Below are positions 9,411-17,962 of a stretch of DNA of 64,000 bases, one piece after another. Under the pieces are notes generated by a model, which was not told where the DNA came from, ran no database searches, and saw only the letters and a list, made by a program, of their open reading frames with translations. Source of the stretch: Streptomyces sp. NBC_00878 (lineage in GTDB: Bacteria > Actinomycetota > Actinomycetes > Streptomycetales > Streptomycetaceae); assembly GCF_026341515.1 (NCBI RefSeq), contig NZ_JAPEOK010000001.1:9734001-9798000 (forward strand). Reading direction: 5' to 3'. Both the position numbers and the translations under genes were made by a program. Within the stretch, counting starts at the first letter, position 1; each line of letters starts with the position of its first letter.

Positions 9411-10907
9411 TCAGTAGTAGTGGCGAAGGGACGGCCACAACCGCGACCAAGGCTCCGTCGTCCCCGAGCACAACACCACGGCCGCGCCCTGCTCCTCGTT
9501 CTCCACCCCGTGCCCGTTGTCCACGCGTGCGACCCGACGGCAGCCGGTGAAGTACCGCTCGATGCCGTCCGCGTCCTCCTGCCGGACGAGGAGCACCGGT
9601 CCGTCGGCCGAGTCCGGCGGCGGGCCCCAGTCGGCGTAGCTCATATGGCCGGAGTAGGGCCGAGGCAGCCCGCGCGCGGGGCCGTAGCGGTCGAGGGCGC
9701 CCGCCTCGCCGTAGTTCTGCGTGAAGACCACGGCACGCGCCCGCTCACCCACGGGAATCGCTGACCAGCCCCTCGCGGTCGCGTCGGCCAGCGCGGGCCA
9801 ACCCACCTGCTCGCCCTGCTCCTTGTTGAGCGCCATCGGCACGGCGAGTGAGTTCTTCGGCAGCACCGGGAGGGTGACCATCGCGTTGATCGCGACGGTC
9901 ACGAGCACGGCCACCACGGGCCACGTACGGCCGTGCTGCCGCGTCCAGGCCAGAGCAGGCTCACAGCCCGCCGCGAGCAGCACGATCAGCAGCGGCACGA
10001 CGTAGTACCCCTTGCCGCCCAGCGCCACGACCAGCACGCACAGCAGGGGGTACGCGACCGCTGCCGGACGAGCCCACCGCAGGGCCGGATCGCGCCAGAG
10101 CCGCAGCCAGCCCGCGACCCACACCGGCACGAACAGCGGGGACAGATAGATGAGTTGCTCGGGCACGAACAGGATCCGGTTCTCGGTTCCGTCGTCCGTG
10201 CCGATCCCCTCCGCGACCGTCAGTTGCGGCCAGCCGTGATCGGCCTGCCACCACAGGTTGGGCGCCGCCACCACGAGGGCGACGGCCACGCCGGCGAGCA
10301 GCCACGGGCTGCGCAGCACCCGCCGCGGACCCACGGCGAGTACGGCCGCCAGCAGCGCGACGACCAGGAGTGCCACGAGGTATTTGTTCAGCAGCCCGAC
10401 CCCGACGCACAGGCCGATCGCAAGCCACCACCGCCCGTCGCCGGTGCGCAGCAGTCGCAGCACCAACCAGCAGATCAACAGCCAGGCCAGCAGGTCGAAG
10501 GTCGCGGTCGACACCATGTGCCCGACGGCCAACGGCTGCCCGGACACGCCCGCGAGCCCCGCCGCGACCACCTGTGTCCGCCGGTCGCCACCCAACTCCC
10601 GTGCGACGAGGGCGACCACGAGGACGGCGGCGACGAAGACGAGCGTCGCCGGGACCCGCAGCCCGACGGGGGAGTCCCCGAACAGCGTGGTGGCCGCCCG
10701 CGCGAGGAGCGGCGTCAGCGGCGGCTGGTCGACGTACCCCCAGGCCGGGCGATCGCCCGCCGCGAGGAAGTACAACTCGTCCCGGTGGTACCCGTATCGG
10801 CCGGACAGGATGGTGAGTACGGCGGCGAGGACTGCCGCCAGGACCGACACGGGACCGAGGGCGAAACGGGGTAACTCGCGCGGTGCGTCGTCCCGTTCCC
10901 GATCCAT
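9411..10907 (-). CDS. GT39/PMT-family membrane glycosyltransferase
   Basis: A 498-residue integral membrane protein with about ten hydrophobic segments and an early acidic motif GYHRDELYFLAAG (about residues 39-51), followed by WGYVDQPPLTPLLAR. These are hallmarks of the ArnT/dolichyl-phosphate-mannose mannosyltransferase superfamily, in which the Asp-Glu pair sits in the first external loop. Members transfer sugars from polyprenyl-phosphate donors to lipids or proteins at the outer membrane face. A soluble C-terminal domain follows the membrane part. The acceptor is not deducible. It converges with the L,D-transpeptidase gene 27 bp away. Confidence 0.82.
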   Translation of the reverse strand: MDRERDDAPRELPRFALGPVSVLAAVLAAVLTILSGRYGYHRDELYFLAAGDRPAWGYVDQPPLTPLLARAATTLFGDSPVGLRVPATLVFVAAVLVVALVARELGGDRRTQVVAAGLAGVSGQPLAVGHMVSTATFDLLAWLLICWLVLRLLRTGDGRWWLAIGLCVGVGLLNKYLVALLVVALLAAVLAVGPRRVLRSPWLLAGVAVALVVAAPNLWWQADHGWPQLTVAEGIGTDDGTENRILFVPEQLIYLSPLFVPVWVAGWLRLWRDPALRWARPAAVAYPLLCVLVVALGGKGYYVVPLLIVLLAAGCEPALAWTRQHGRTWPVVAVLVTVAINAMVTLPVLPKNSLAVPMALNKEQGEQVGWPALADATARGWSAIPVGERARAVVFTQNYGEAGALDRYGPARGLPRPYSGHMSYADWGPPPDSADGPVLLVRQEDADGIERYFTGCRRVARVDNGHGVENEEQGAAVVLCSGTTEPWSRLWPSLRHYY

Positions 10908-10937
10908 CGCGCCCCCTCGCCAATCGGTGCCACCACC

Positions 10938-10970
10938 GTACTGACGGTGTCCGCGTACTGACAGTGCCCG
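10938..10970. repeat. Two 16-bp direct repeats in the glycosyltransferase/PNGase divergent promoter
   Basis: GTACTGACGGTGTCCGC is followed at once by GTACTGACAGTGCCCGT, an imperfect 16-bp tandem pair midway between the divergent starts (10907 minus, 11031 plus). Tandem sites in such a place can bind a regulator, but there is no further evidence. Confidence 0.45.
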
Positions 10971-11030
10971 TTCGCATCAGGACCCGAGGACTCATTGCGG
11001 GCCGGGCCAACTCCCCGTAGAACACCGCTC

Positions 11031-12653
11031 ATGAGAAGACAGATCATCATGTCCATGCTCGCCGGGGCGACCCTCGTGGCGAGCACCCTCCTCGGAGCGG
11101 CCCCCGCGCAATCGGCCGACGCGCCTGCCGAGTTCGGCACCGACTGGCACGACCCGGTCACCGTCGCCCCGCCGGTCACCCGACCGGACACCACGTCCTG
11201 CGAAGTCACCGTCGCCGAGGCCCGGTTCAAGGACTTTACGCCGTACAAGGGCACGTACACGCCCCCGAGCGGCTGCGGCGACCGCTGGAGCAAGGTCGTC
11301 CTGCGCCTCGACGGCAAGGTCAAGGGGCGGCAGTTCGACCGGCTCGGCTATCTGCACATCGGCGGAGTCGAGGTCCTCCGTACGTCCACCCCGCAGCCCT
11401 CGCCCGACGGCATCGAGTGGTCGGTGGAGAAGGACGTCACGCGCTACAGCGACACGTTCCGGGCAGGCCAAGGCGTCGAGATGCTCATCGGCAACGTCGT
11501 CGACGACACCTACACGGGCATCATCGACGTCAAAGTCACGCTCACCTTCTACGCGGCCGAGCCCGCCGCCACTCTCCACGCGGGCGAGCCCACCGCCAAG
11601 ACGACCCCCGACCGCGTCCTCACCCTCCAGGACGGCACCCTCACCACACCCCGCAACAGTGAACGCATCGTCGCCGAGGTATACGCCACAGGGTCGGGCG
11701 GCGGCTGCGAGGAGTACTGGTATCTGACGGTGCCCGACGCCGCGCCGTACTCCTGCAAGGCCGGCGACGGCCCCTACCGCGAGGTGCAGATCAAGGTCGA
11801 CGGCCGACTCGCGGGCATCGCGGCCCCGTTCCCGACCGTGTGGACCGGCGGCTGGTCCAACCCCTTCCTCTGGTACGTGATCCCGGGCCCGCGCGCCTTC
11901 GACATCAAGCCCGTCGAGTACGACCTGACACCGTTCGCGGGGCTGCTCAACGACGGCCGTCCGCACCGGATCGACGTCTCCGTAGTGGGCGTTCCCGAGG
12001 GGCAGAGCGGCTGGAGCACCCCGGTGAACGTCCTCGTCTGGCAGGACGCGAAGAGCGAGCACGTCACCGGGAAGCTCACCGCGCACAGGGCGGGAGACCT
12101 CGACAACTCCTCGACGTACACACCGGGTTCGGAGCACCGTCTGGACACCGTGGCCGGGCACCGGCTGACTGTGGCCGGGTACGTCGACACCTCGCACGGC
12201 CGCGTGAAGACCACCGTCGACCGCAGGCTGGCCAACACCTCCGTGCACCGCTGGACCAACGGCGAGAACACGGACGCGCTGAAGGGCACCTGGACCGACG
12301 ACGAGACCGTCACCGTGGCCGGGCGCGGGCCCGCCAAGTCGGCCCGGACGCACCGCACCTACACCATGGACGGCACCACTGCCCTCGGCGCGGGCGACCG
12401 GCTGCGGACCGTGCTGTCGCTGGGGGACCGGGCCGCCGTCGTGGAGACGCGGGGCGGTCGGCGCACGGCGTGGTCCCGGCTCGACGACAGCTACGCGGGC
12501 GATGCCACGTATACGGCGAACGTGCCGCGCGACCAGCGTCACGCGGTCGGCACGACCAGCGAGCGCTACCGGCTGTACGGACCGGGCGGCTGTTACGACC
12601 GGAACCTGGTGACCGTGCAGGGGACGCTCACCGAGGACCGTAAGGGCTGCTGA
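11031..12653 (+). CDS. Secreted peptide-N4-asparagine amidase A (PNGase A)-like protein
   Basis: A 540-residue secreted protein. The signal peptide (MRRQIIMSMLAGATLVASTLLG, cleavage near AQSADA) is followed by sequence typical of PNGase A-type proteins, including RLGYLHIGGVEVLRTSTPQPS, IEWSVEKDVTRYS and the later LWYVIPGPRAFDIKPVEYDLTPFAGLL. Members remove N-glycans from glycopeptides; bacterial activity is mostly unproven. ATG 11031 gives the basic N-region of the signal; ATGs at 11049 and 11055 are alternatives. No partner genes suggest a pathway. Confidence 0.8.
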   Translation: MRRQIIMSMLAGATLVASTLLGAAPAQSADAPAEFGTDWHDPVTVAPPVTRPDTTSCEVTVAEARFKDFTPYKGTYTPPSGCGDRWSKVVLRLDGKVKGRQFDRLGYLHIGGVEVLRTSTPQPSPDGIEWSVEKDVTRYSDTFRAGQGVEMLIGNVVDDTYTGIIDVKVTLTFYAAEPAATLHAGEPTAKTTPDRVLTLQDGTLTTPRNSERIVAEVYATGSGGGCEEYWYLTVPDAAPYSCKAGDGPYREVQIKVDGRLAGIAAPFPTVWTGGWSNPFLWYVIPGPRAFDIKPVEYDLTPFAGLLNDGRPHRIDVSVVGVPEGQSGWSTPVNVLVWQDAKSEHVTGKLTAHRAGDLDNSSTYTPGSEHRLDTVAGHRLTVAGYVDTSHGRVKTTVDRRLANTSVHRWTNGENTDALKGTWTDDETVTVAGRGPAKSARTHRTYTMDGTTALGAGDRLRTVLSLGDRAAVVETRGGRRTAWSRLDDSYAGDATYTANVPRDQRHAVGTTSERYRLYGPGGCYDRNLVTVQGTLTEDRKGC

Positions 12654-12796
12654 ATGTTCCGGTGTGGGGCGTGACACATCTTTCGATGATTTACACACCT
12701 GTCACGTTGAGGCCAACGGCGGTAGCAAACTCCCCCGATAGTGATCACCGCGGAATCCGCTTTCCGTATCCCAGAAGTCCCCCTGGAGGAGTGCCC

Positions 12797-14278
12797 GTGC
12801 CGCCGTCTGTACCGTCCCCGCCGCGACGCGTCGCACGCATACTGCGTACCTCACTGTTCGCGCAGGTCGCCTGCGCGCTCGTACTCGGAATCGTCGTCGG
12901 AAGGTTGTGGCCGGACACGGCCACGACCTTCCAGCCGCTCGGCGACGGCTTCGTGCGCCTCATCAAGACGGTGATCTCACCGCTCGTCTTCTGCGTGGTC
13001 GTCGTCGGCATCGCCAAGGCCGGCAACCTGAAGGCCTTCGGGCGGATCGGGCTCAAGGCCCTGATCTGGTTCGAGATCGCCTCCACGGCCGCGCTGCTCA
13101 TCGGCCTGATCGCCGCCAACGTCTTCGCCCCCGGGTCGGGCATGAACGTCGACCCGTCGAAGCTCGACGCCTCGGCGGTCGACGACAAGACCGCCGGCGG
13201 TGCGTTGCCGTCTACCACCGAGTTCATCCTCAACGCGTTGCCGCAGAGCGCGGTCGGTGCCTTCGCCGAGAACTCGCTGCTGCAGGTCCTGGTGCTGGCC
13301 TGTCTGACGGGCGCCGCGCTGCTCCACCTCGGCCGCACCAAGGTGCCCGCGATCCTGCCGGCCATCGAGCAGGTCCAGGAGATCATCTTCGCGATCGTCG
13401 GCTTCGTCATGAAGCTCGCGCCGCTCGCCGTCTTCGGCGCGATGGTCCACCTGGTGGGGGAGTACGGCCTCGGGGTCATGAAGACGTACGGCAAGCTCAT
13501 CATCCTCTGCTACGCCGTGGCGGCAGTCTTCCTCGTGCTCCTCGGGGTCGCGTTGAAGCTGGTCACCGGGCTCAGCCTGTGGAAGTTCGTCCGCTATTCG
13601 CGTGCGGAGTTGCTGCTCGCGCTCGGCACCGCGTCCAGCGAGACGGTCATGCCCCGCATGATGCAGAAGCTCCGTCAGGCGGGTGCCCGTGACGACGCGG
13701 TGGGTCTGGTGCTGCCGACGGGGTACTCCTTCAACCTCGACGGCGCCTCGATCTACCTCTCCATCGGCACGCTGTTCATCGCGCAGGCCGTGGGTGTCGA
13801 CCTCAGCCTGAGCCAGCAGATCACCGTGATCCTGGTGCTCATGCTGACCAGCAAGGGCATGGCAGGCATCCCGGGTTCGGCCTTCCTCGCACTGTCGGCG
13901 ACCGCCTCCTCGCTCGGCGCCATCCCCGCCGGGGCCGTTGCCCTGCTGCTCGGCGTCGACCGCATCATGGACTCGATGCGCGTCGTCACCAACCTCCTCG
14001 GCAACTGCGTCGCCGTCTTCGCCGTCTCCCGCTGGGAGGGCGCCCTGGACATGGACCGGGCGAAGAAGATGCTCGACGGCGAGATCGCGTTCGTGGAGGA
14101 GGACGTGGAGGAGGACGTGGAGCAGGACGGGAGCAAGCCCAAGACGGACGTGCCCGCTCAGACAGCGCGTGCGGATGCGCCGGGCAAGGGCGAGGAGTCC
14201 GCAGGAACGGCGGAGGAACCCGCCGAGGCCAAGGCCACGGCCTCGTTGGCCAAGGGGTCCGCAGGCGGGGCGAGTTGA
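12797..14278 (+). CDS. Dicarboxylate/amino acid:cation symporter (DAACS family)
   Basis: A 493-residue membrane protein with the DctA/GltP fold. Diagnostic motifs are GTASSETVMPRM (the serine-rich hairpin), GYSFNLDGASIYLS and LTSKGMAGIPGSAF, with about eight hydrophobic segments. It should import C4-dicarboxylates or acidic amino acids with protons or sodium. GTG 12797 was chosen because GGAGGAG sits six bases upstream. The last ~60 residues are an unusual acidic, low-complexity tail (EEDVEEDVEQDG, then Ala/Glu/Lys-rich) absent from typical family members. A strong hairpin follows the stop. Confidence 0.9.
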   Translation: MPPSVPSPPRRVARILRTSLFAQVACALVLGIVVGRLWPDTATTFQPLGDGFVRLIKTVISPLVFCVVVVGIAKAGNLKAFGRIGLKALIWFEIASTAALLIGLIAANVFAPGSGMNVDPSKLDASAVDDKTAGGALPSTTEFILNALPQSAVGAFAENSLLQVLVLACLTGAALLHLGRTKVPAILPAIEQVQEIIFAIVGFVMKLAPLAVFGAMVHLVGEYGLGVMKTYGKLIILCYAVAAVFLVLLGVALKLVTGLSLWKFVRYSRAELLLALGTASSETVMPRMMQKLRQAGARDDAVGLVLPTGYSFNLDGASIYLSIGTLFIAQAVGVDLSLSQQITVILVLMLTSKGMAGIPGSAFLALSATASSLGAIPAGAVALLLGVDRIMDSMRVVTNLLGNCVAVFAVSRWEGALDMDRAKKMLDGEIAFVEEDVEEDVEQDGSKPKTDVPAQTARADAPGKGEESAGTAEEPAEAKATASLAKGSAGGAS

Positions 14279-14282
14279 GAGC

Positions 14283-14315
14283 GGGGCCCGGCGCACCCGC
14301 TCGACGCCGGGCCCC
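14283..14315 (+). terminator. Perfect 11-bp terminator hairpin after the symporter gene
   Basis: GGGGCCCGGCG (14283-14293) pairs perfectly with CGCCGGGCCCC (14305-14315) around an 11-nt loop, starting five bases after the symporter stop codon. A typical streptomycete intrinsic-type terminator without a T-run. Confidence 0.8.
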
Positions 14316-14663
14316 ACGCCCTCATCCCGTAGGACTGGCCGCCCGGAAGACTGGCCCTCGTAGCTCCTGCCCCTGAGACTTCTCTCAACGCAGCAGCTCC
14401 TGCCCCCCCGTCCGGACCGAGCGCGGGACCGAACGTCGGGAGTAGCCCTCGGGGTTCTCGCCAGGTCCGGTGTCGCGTTCTCGTTGTGCTCCGGACCTTG
14501 GTCTTTGGACTTTCGGTTACGTACGTGACCGGGCGGAGCCCAGCGTGCGCGGACCGGCGCCCGCGCGGTCGGCGCCGACCAGGTCCGCAAGGCGGAGCGG
14601 AGTGTGCTTCGGCCCGGTCCGCGGAAAGAGTGGGCCTTCCTCGCCCCTCGGCGCCGCCCTCGG
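14316..14663. other. Gene-free stretch between the symporter terminator and the MarR gene
   Basis: No open frame here has coding character on either strand. The only structure I see is a short palindrome GGTCGGCGCCGACC near 14568-14581. It lies at the 3' side of both convergent genes, so it may hold the marR terminator. Confidence 0.5.
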
Positions 14664-15128
14664 TCAGCAGTCGCGCTTCGGATCGTCGGCCACGGCCGTT
14701 CCGTCCATCAGCGTGTTCAGGAGCCCCCCGAGCACCTTGCGCTGGTCGTCCGTCAGTGGTGCCAGGATGTCCTCCGCCGCGGTGCGCCGCGCGGAGCGCA
14801 GCTCGCGGAGGGCCACGCGGCCGTCGTCCGTCAGCTCTATGCGGATCACCCGGCGGTTGGTGGGGTCCGGTACGCGACGCACCTTTCCGCTCGCCTCCAG
14901 ACCGTCGACCAGTGTCGTCACGGCCCGGGGCACCACCTCCAGCCGCTCGGCCAGGTCGGCCATGCGCGGCGGCGAACCATAGTGCGCGAGGGTGCGCAGC
15001 AGCCGGGACTGGGCCGGAGTGATGCCGAGCCCGCGCTTCTCCAGATGACGCTTCTGGATGCGGTGCACTCGGCGCGTCAGCCGCAGCAACTGCTCGGCGA
15101 GCAGGCCGTCGGCGTCGGGGGTGTCCAT
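14664..15128 (-). CDS. MarR-family transcriptional regulator
   Basis: A 154-residue winged-helix protein. The recognition region reads ITPAQSRLLRTLAHYGSPPRMADLAERLEVVPRAVTTLVDGLE and the wing DPTNRRVIRIELTDDG, both diagnostic of MarR. It is divergent from an ABC exporter gene, and a perfect inverted repeat lies over both promoters. The simplest model is autorepression plus repression of the exporter, relieved by a small-molecule ligand, probably an exported drug or metabolite. Start ATG 15128. Confidence 0.9.
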   Translation of the reverse strand: MDTPDADGLLAEQLLRLTRRVHRIQKRHLEKRGLGITPAQSRLLRTLAHYGSPPRMADLAERLEVVPRAVTTLVDGLEASGKVRRVPDPTNRRVIRIELTDDGRVALRELRSARRTAAEDILAPLTDDQRKVLGGLLNTLMDGTAVADDPKRDC

Positions 15129-15153
15129 GACGGGAACAATATCAGGACCACGT

Positions 15154-15186
15154 TCATTGTGAGTATAGGTAACAATGAGCTATGCT
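15154..15186. promoter_or_regulatory. MarR-type operator overlapping divergent marR/ABC promoters
   Basis: TCATTGT (15154-15160) and ACAATGA (15172-15178) form a perfect inverted repeat with an 11-bp centre. On the plus strand TTGTGA (15157-15162), 18 bp, TATGCT (15181-15186) is a plausible promoter for the exporter. On the minus strand TATACT lies in the repeat centre and could be the marR -10. Binding here would block both genes. Confidence 0.65.
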
Positions 15187-15223
15187 CCGTCAGTCATCAT
15201 TCTCTCGCCATCCGTAGGAGCCC

Positions 15224-17023
15224 ATGCCCCGCGACGAAATCACCTGGACACCGCCACCCGCCAAGGACGGACAGCCCCGGCAGGTGCGCCGCATTCTCAA
15301 GCTCTTCCGTCCCTACCGCGGCCGACTGGCCGTCGTCGGCCTCCTCGTCGGCGCCGCGTCCCTGGTCTCGGTCGCCACGCCCTTCCTGCTCAAGGAGATC
15401 CTCGACACCGCCATCCCGCAGGGCCGCACCGGCCTGCTGAGCCTGCTCGCGCTCGGCATGATCCTGAGTGCCGTGCTCGGCGGTGTCTTCGGTGTCCTGC
15501 AGACCCTCATCTCCACCACGGTCGGCCAGCGCGTCATGCACGACCTGCGGACCGCCGTGTATGGCCGCCTGCAGCGCATGTCGCTCGCCTTCTTCACCAG
15601 GACGCGCACGGGCGAGGTCCAGTCCCGCATCGCGAACGACATCGGTGGAATGCAGGCGACGGTCACGTCCACCGCCACCTCGCTCGTCTCCAACCTGACC
15701 GGTGTCGTCGCCACGATCGTCGCGATGGTCGCCCTGGACTGGCGGCTGACCGTCGTCTCGCTGCTCCTGCTGCCGGTGTTCGTGTGGATCAGCCGCCGCG
15801 TCGGCAATGAACGCAAGAAGATCACCACCGAGCGCCAGAAGCAGATGGCCGCCATGGCCGCCACCGTCACCGAGTCGCTTTCCGTCAGCGGCATCCTGCT
15901 CGGCCGCACGATGGGCCGCTCCGACTCGCTCACCCGCTCCTTCGCCGACGAGTCCGAGAGCCTCGTCGACCTGGAGGTCCGGTCGAACATGGCGGGCCGC
16001 TGGCGGATGGCCGTCATCGGGATCGTCATGGCCGCCATGCCGGCCGTTATTTATTGGGCAGCGGGTGTAGCGCTCCAATTCGGCGGCCCCGCCGTCTCCC
16101 TCGGCACGCTCGTCGCCTTCGTCTCGCTCCAGCAGGGCCTGTTCCGGCCGACCGTCAGCCTGCTGTCCACCGGCGTTCAGATCCAGACGTCGCTCGCCCT
16201 GTTCCAGCGCATCTTCGAGTACCTCGACCTGCCCATCGACATCACCGAGCCCGAGGAGCCGGTCCATCTCGACCAGGTCAAGGGAGAGGTGCGCTTCGAG
16301 GACGTGGAATTCCGCTACGACGACAAGAGCGGCCCGATTCTCGACGCCATCGACATCACCGTGCCCGCCGGCGGCAGCCTCGCCGTCGTCGGCTCGACCG
16401 GTGCGGGCAAGTCCACGCTCAGCTATCTGGTGCCGCGTCTGTACGACGTCACGGGCGGGCGCGTCACGCTCGACGGGGTGGACGTGCGCGACCTGGACTT
16501 CGACACCCTCGCCCGCGGGATCGGCGTCGTCTCCCAGGAGACATACCTCTTCCACGCCACGGTCGCCGACAACCTGCGGTTCGCCAAGCCGGACGCCACC
16601 GACGAGGAGCTGTACGAGGCGGCGAGAGCCGCGCAGATCCACGACCACATCGCGTCGCTGCCCGACGGGTACGACACGATGGTGGGCGAGCGCGGACACC
16701 GCTTCTCCGGCGGCGAGAAGCAGCGCCTGGCCATCGCCCGCACGATCCTGCGGGATCCGCCGGTCCTGATCCTCGACGAGGCGACCAGCGCCCTGGACAC
16801 CCGCACCGAGCTCGCCGTGCAGAAGGCGATCGACGCCCTGTCGGCCAACCGGACCACGCTCACCATCGCGCACCGCCTGTCCACCATTCGGGGCGCCGAC
16901 CAGATCGTGGTCCTCGACGGTGGCCGCACGGCGGAACGAGGCACGCACGAGGAGCTGTTGGCGCGCGGGGGCCGTTACGCCGCGCTGGTCCACAGGGACG
17001 CCCAACTGGAGCCAACAAGATGA
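15224..17023 (+). CDS. ABC exporter (full half-transporter, probable homodimer)
   Basis: A 599-residue protein with an exporter-type six-helix domain (about 35-330) and a canonical ATPase domain: Walker A GSTGAGKST, Q-loop VSQETYLF, signature FSGGEKQRLAIAR, Walker B VLILDEATSALD and H-loop IAHRLST. All catalytic residues are present, so it can work as a homodimer, unlike the pair at 4864-8450. Its control by the divergent MarR gene suggests a drug or metabolite efflux role. ATG 15224 is preceded by AGGAG. Confidence 0.92.
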   Translation: MPRDEITWTPPPAKDGQPRQVRRILKLFRPYRGRLAVVGLLVGAASLVSVATPFLLKEILDTAIPQGRTGLLSLLALGMILSAVLGGVFGVLQTLISTTVGQRVMHDLRTAVYGRLQRMSLAFFTRTRTGEVQSRIANDIGGMQATVTSTATSLVSNLTGVVATIVAMVALDWRLTVVSLLLLPVFVWISRRVGNERKKITTERQKQMAAMAATVTESLSVSGILLGRTMGRSDSLTRSFADESESLVDLEVRSNMAGRWRMAVIGIVMAAMPAVIYWAAGVALQFGGPAVSLGTLVAFVSLQQGLFRPTVSLLSTGVQIQTSLALFQRIFEYLDLPIDITEPEEPVHLDQVKGEVRFEDVEFRYDDKSGPILDAIDITVPAGGSLAVVGSTGAGKSTLSYLVPRLYDVTGGRVTLDGVDVRDLDFDTLARGIGVVSQETYLFHATVADNLRFAKPDATDEELYEAARAAQIHDHIASLPDGYDTMVGERGHRFSGGEKQRLAIARTILRDPPVLILDEATSALDTRTELAVQKAIDALSANRTTLTIAHRLSTIRGADQIVVLDGGRTAERGTHEELLARGGRYAALVHRDAQLEPTR

Positions 17024-17066
17024 CGATATGCCGAAATTATGACGTTATGCGGGTTACCGTGCCCGC

Positions 17067-17918
17067 ATGCAGATCTATTCGCCGCCCAGTCGGCCACGGA
17101 GAACGATTCGACTGACGAGCCGGGGCCGGACCGCCCTCATCGCGACCGGCGCCGTCGTGGCGGCCGCCGCCGTGGTGGTGCCGCTGCTGAGCACGGACGA
17201 GAAGAAGCAGCCCGTGTCCCTGGTGATTCCGGAGGGCTGGCGCTCCGGCCAGGTGTACGAGGCCGTCGACAAGGTCCTCGCCCTGCCCGGGGGCACCACC
17301 AAGAAGTCCCTGGACAAGGCGAACCTCAAGCTGCCGAACGACGCGAGCGGTAACCCCGAGGGATATCTCTTCCCGGCCACGTATCCGATCGACAAGAAGT
17401 CGACCCCGGTGTCCCTGCTGACGTACATGGTCGACACGGCGAACAAGAAGTTCGGCGGCGGGACGGTCACGGCAGGCGCCGAGCGGAACGCGATGAACGT
17501 CTATCAGACCGTCACCGTCGCGAGCGTCGTCCAGGCCGAGTCGGCCACCAAGGCGGACATGGGCAAGGTGGCCCGGGTCATCTACAACCGCCTCGACCGG
17601 GGCATGCCCCTGCAGATGGACTCCACCATCAACTACGCGCTGAACCGCAACAAGCTCCGCACCAGCGAGAACGACACGCGGCTCAACAGCCCGTACAACA
17701 CGTACGTGCGGATGGGGCTGCCGCCCACGCCCGTCGCCAACCCCGGCGCGGAGGCGATGCGGGCCGCGGTCGCTCCGCCGCGGGGCGACTGGTTGTACTT
17801 CGTCACCGTCAAGCCCGGCGACACACGTTTCACCGCCAACTACGAGGAGCACCGGAGGAACGTCGCGGAGTTCAACCGCACCCGCTCCAGCCAGAGAGCG
17901 TCGGCGAAGTCCGGCTGA
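17067..17918 (+). CDS. MltG/YceG-like endolytic murein transglycosylase
   Basis: A 283-residue protein with a single N-terminal membrane anchor (about residues 22-42) and a YceG-like domain: VIPEGWRSGQVYEAV, ASVVQAES (with the catalytic Glu), VARVIYNRL, MPLQMDSTINYAL and SPYNTYVRMGLPPTPVANPG. MltG cleaves nascent glycan strands near the membrane and so sets strand length. It is shorter than housekeeping MltG and lies outside the usual alr/aroE neighbourhood, so it is probably a second paralogue. It begins 43 bp after the ABC exporter gene and may be co-transcribed. The Shine-Dalgarno is poor. Confidence 0.85.
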   Translation: MQIYSPPSRPRRTIRLTSRGRTALIATGAVVAAAAVVVPLLSTDEKKQPVSLVIPEGWRSGQVYEAVDKVLALPGGTTKKSLDKANLKLPNDASGNPEGYLFPATYPIDKKSTPVSLLTYMVDTANKKFGGGTVTAGAERNAMNVYQTVTVASVVQAESATKADMGKVARVIYNRLDRGMPLQMDSTINYALNRNKLRTSENDTRLNSPYNTYVRMGLPPTPVANPGAEAMRAAVAPPRGDWLYFVTVKPGDTRFTANYEEHRRNVAEFNRTRSSQRASAKSG

Positions 17919-17962
17919 GCACACCTTCAGAGGCGCGGGGCAGTGACATTACTCCGCCGGTG

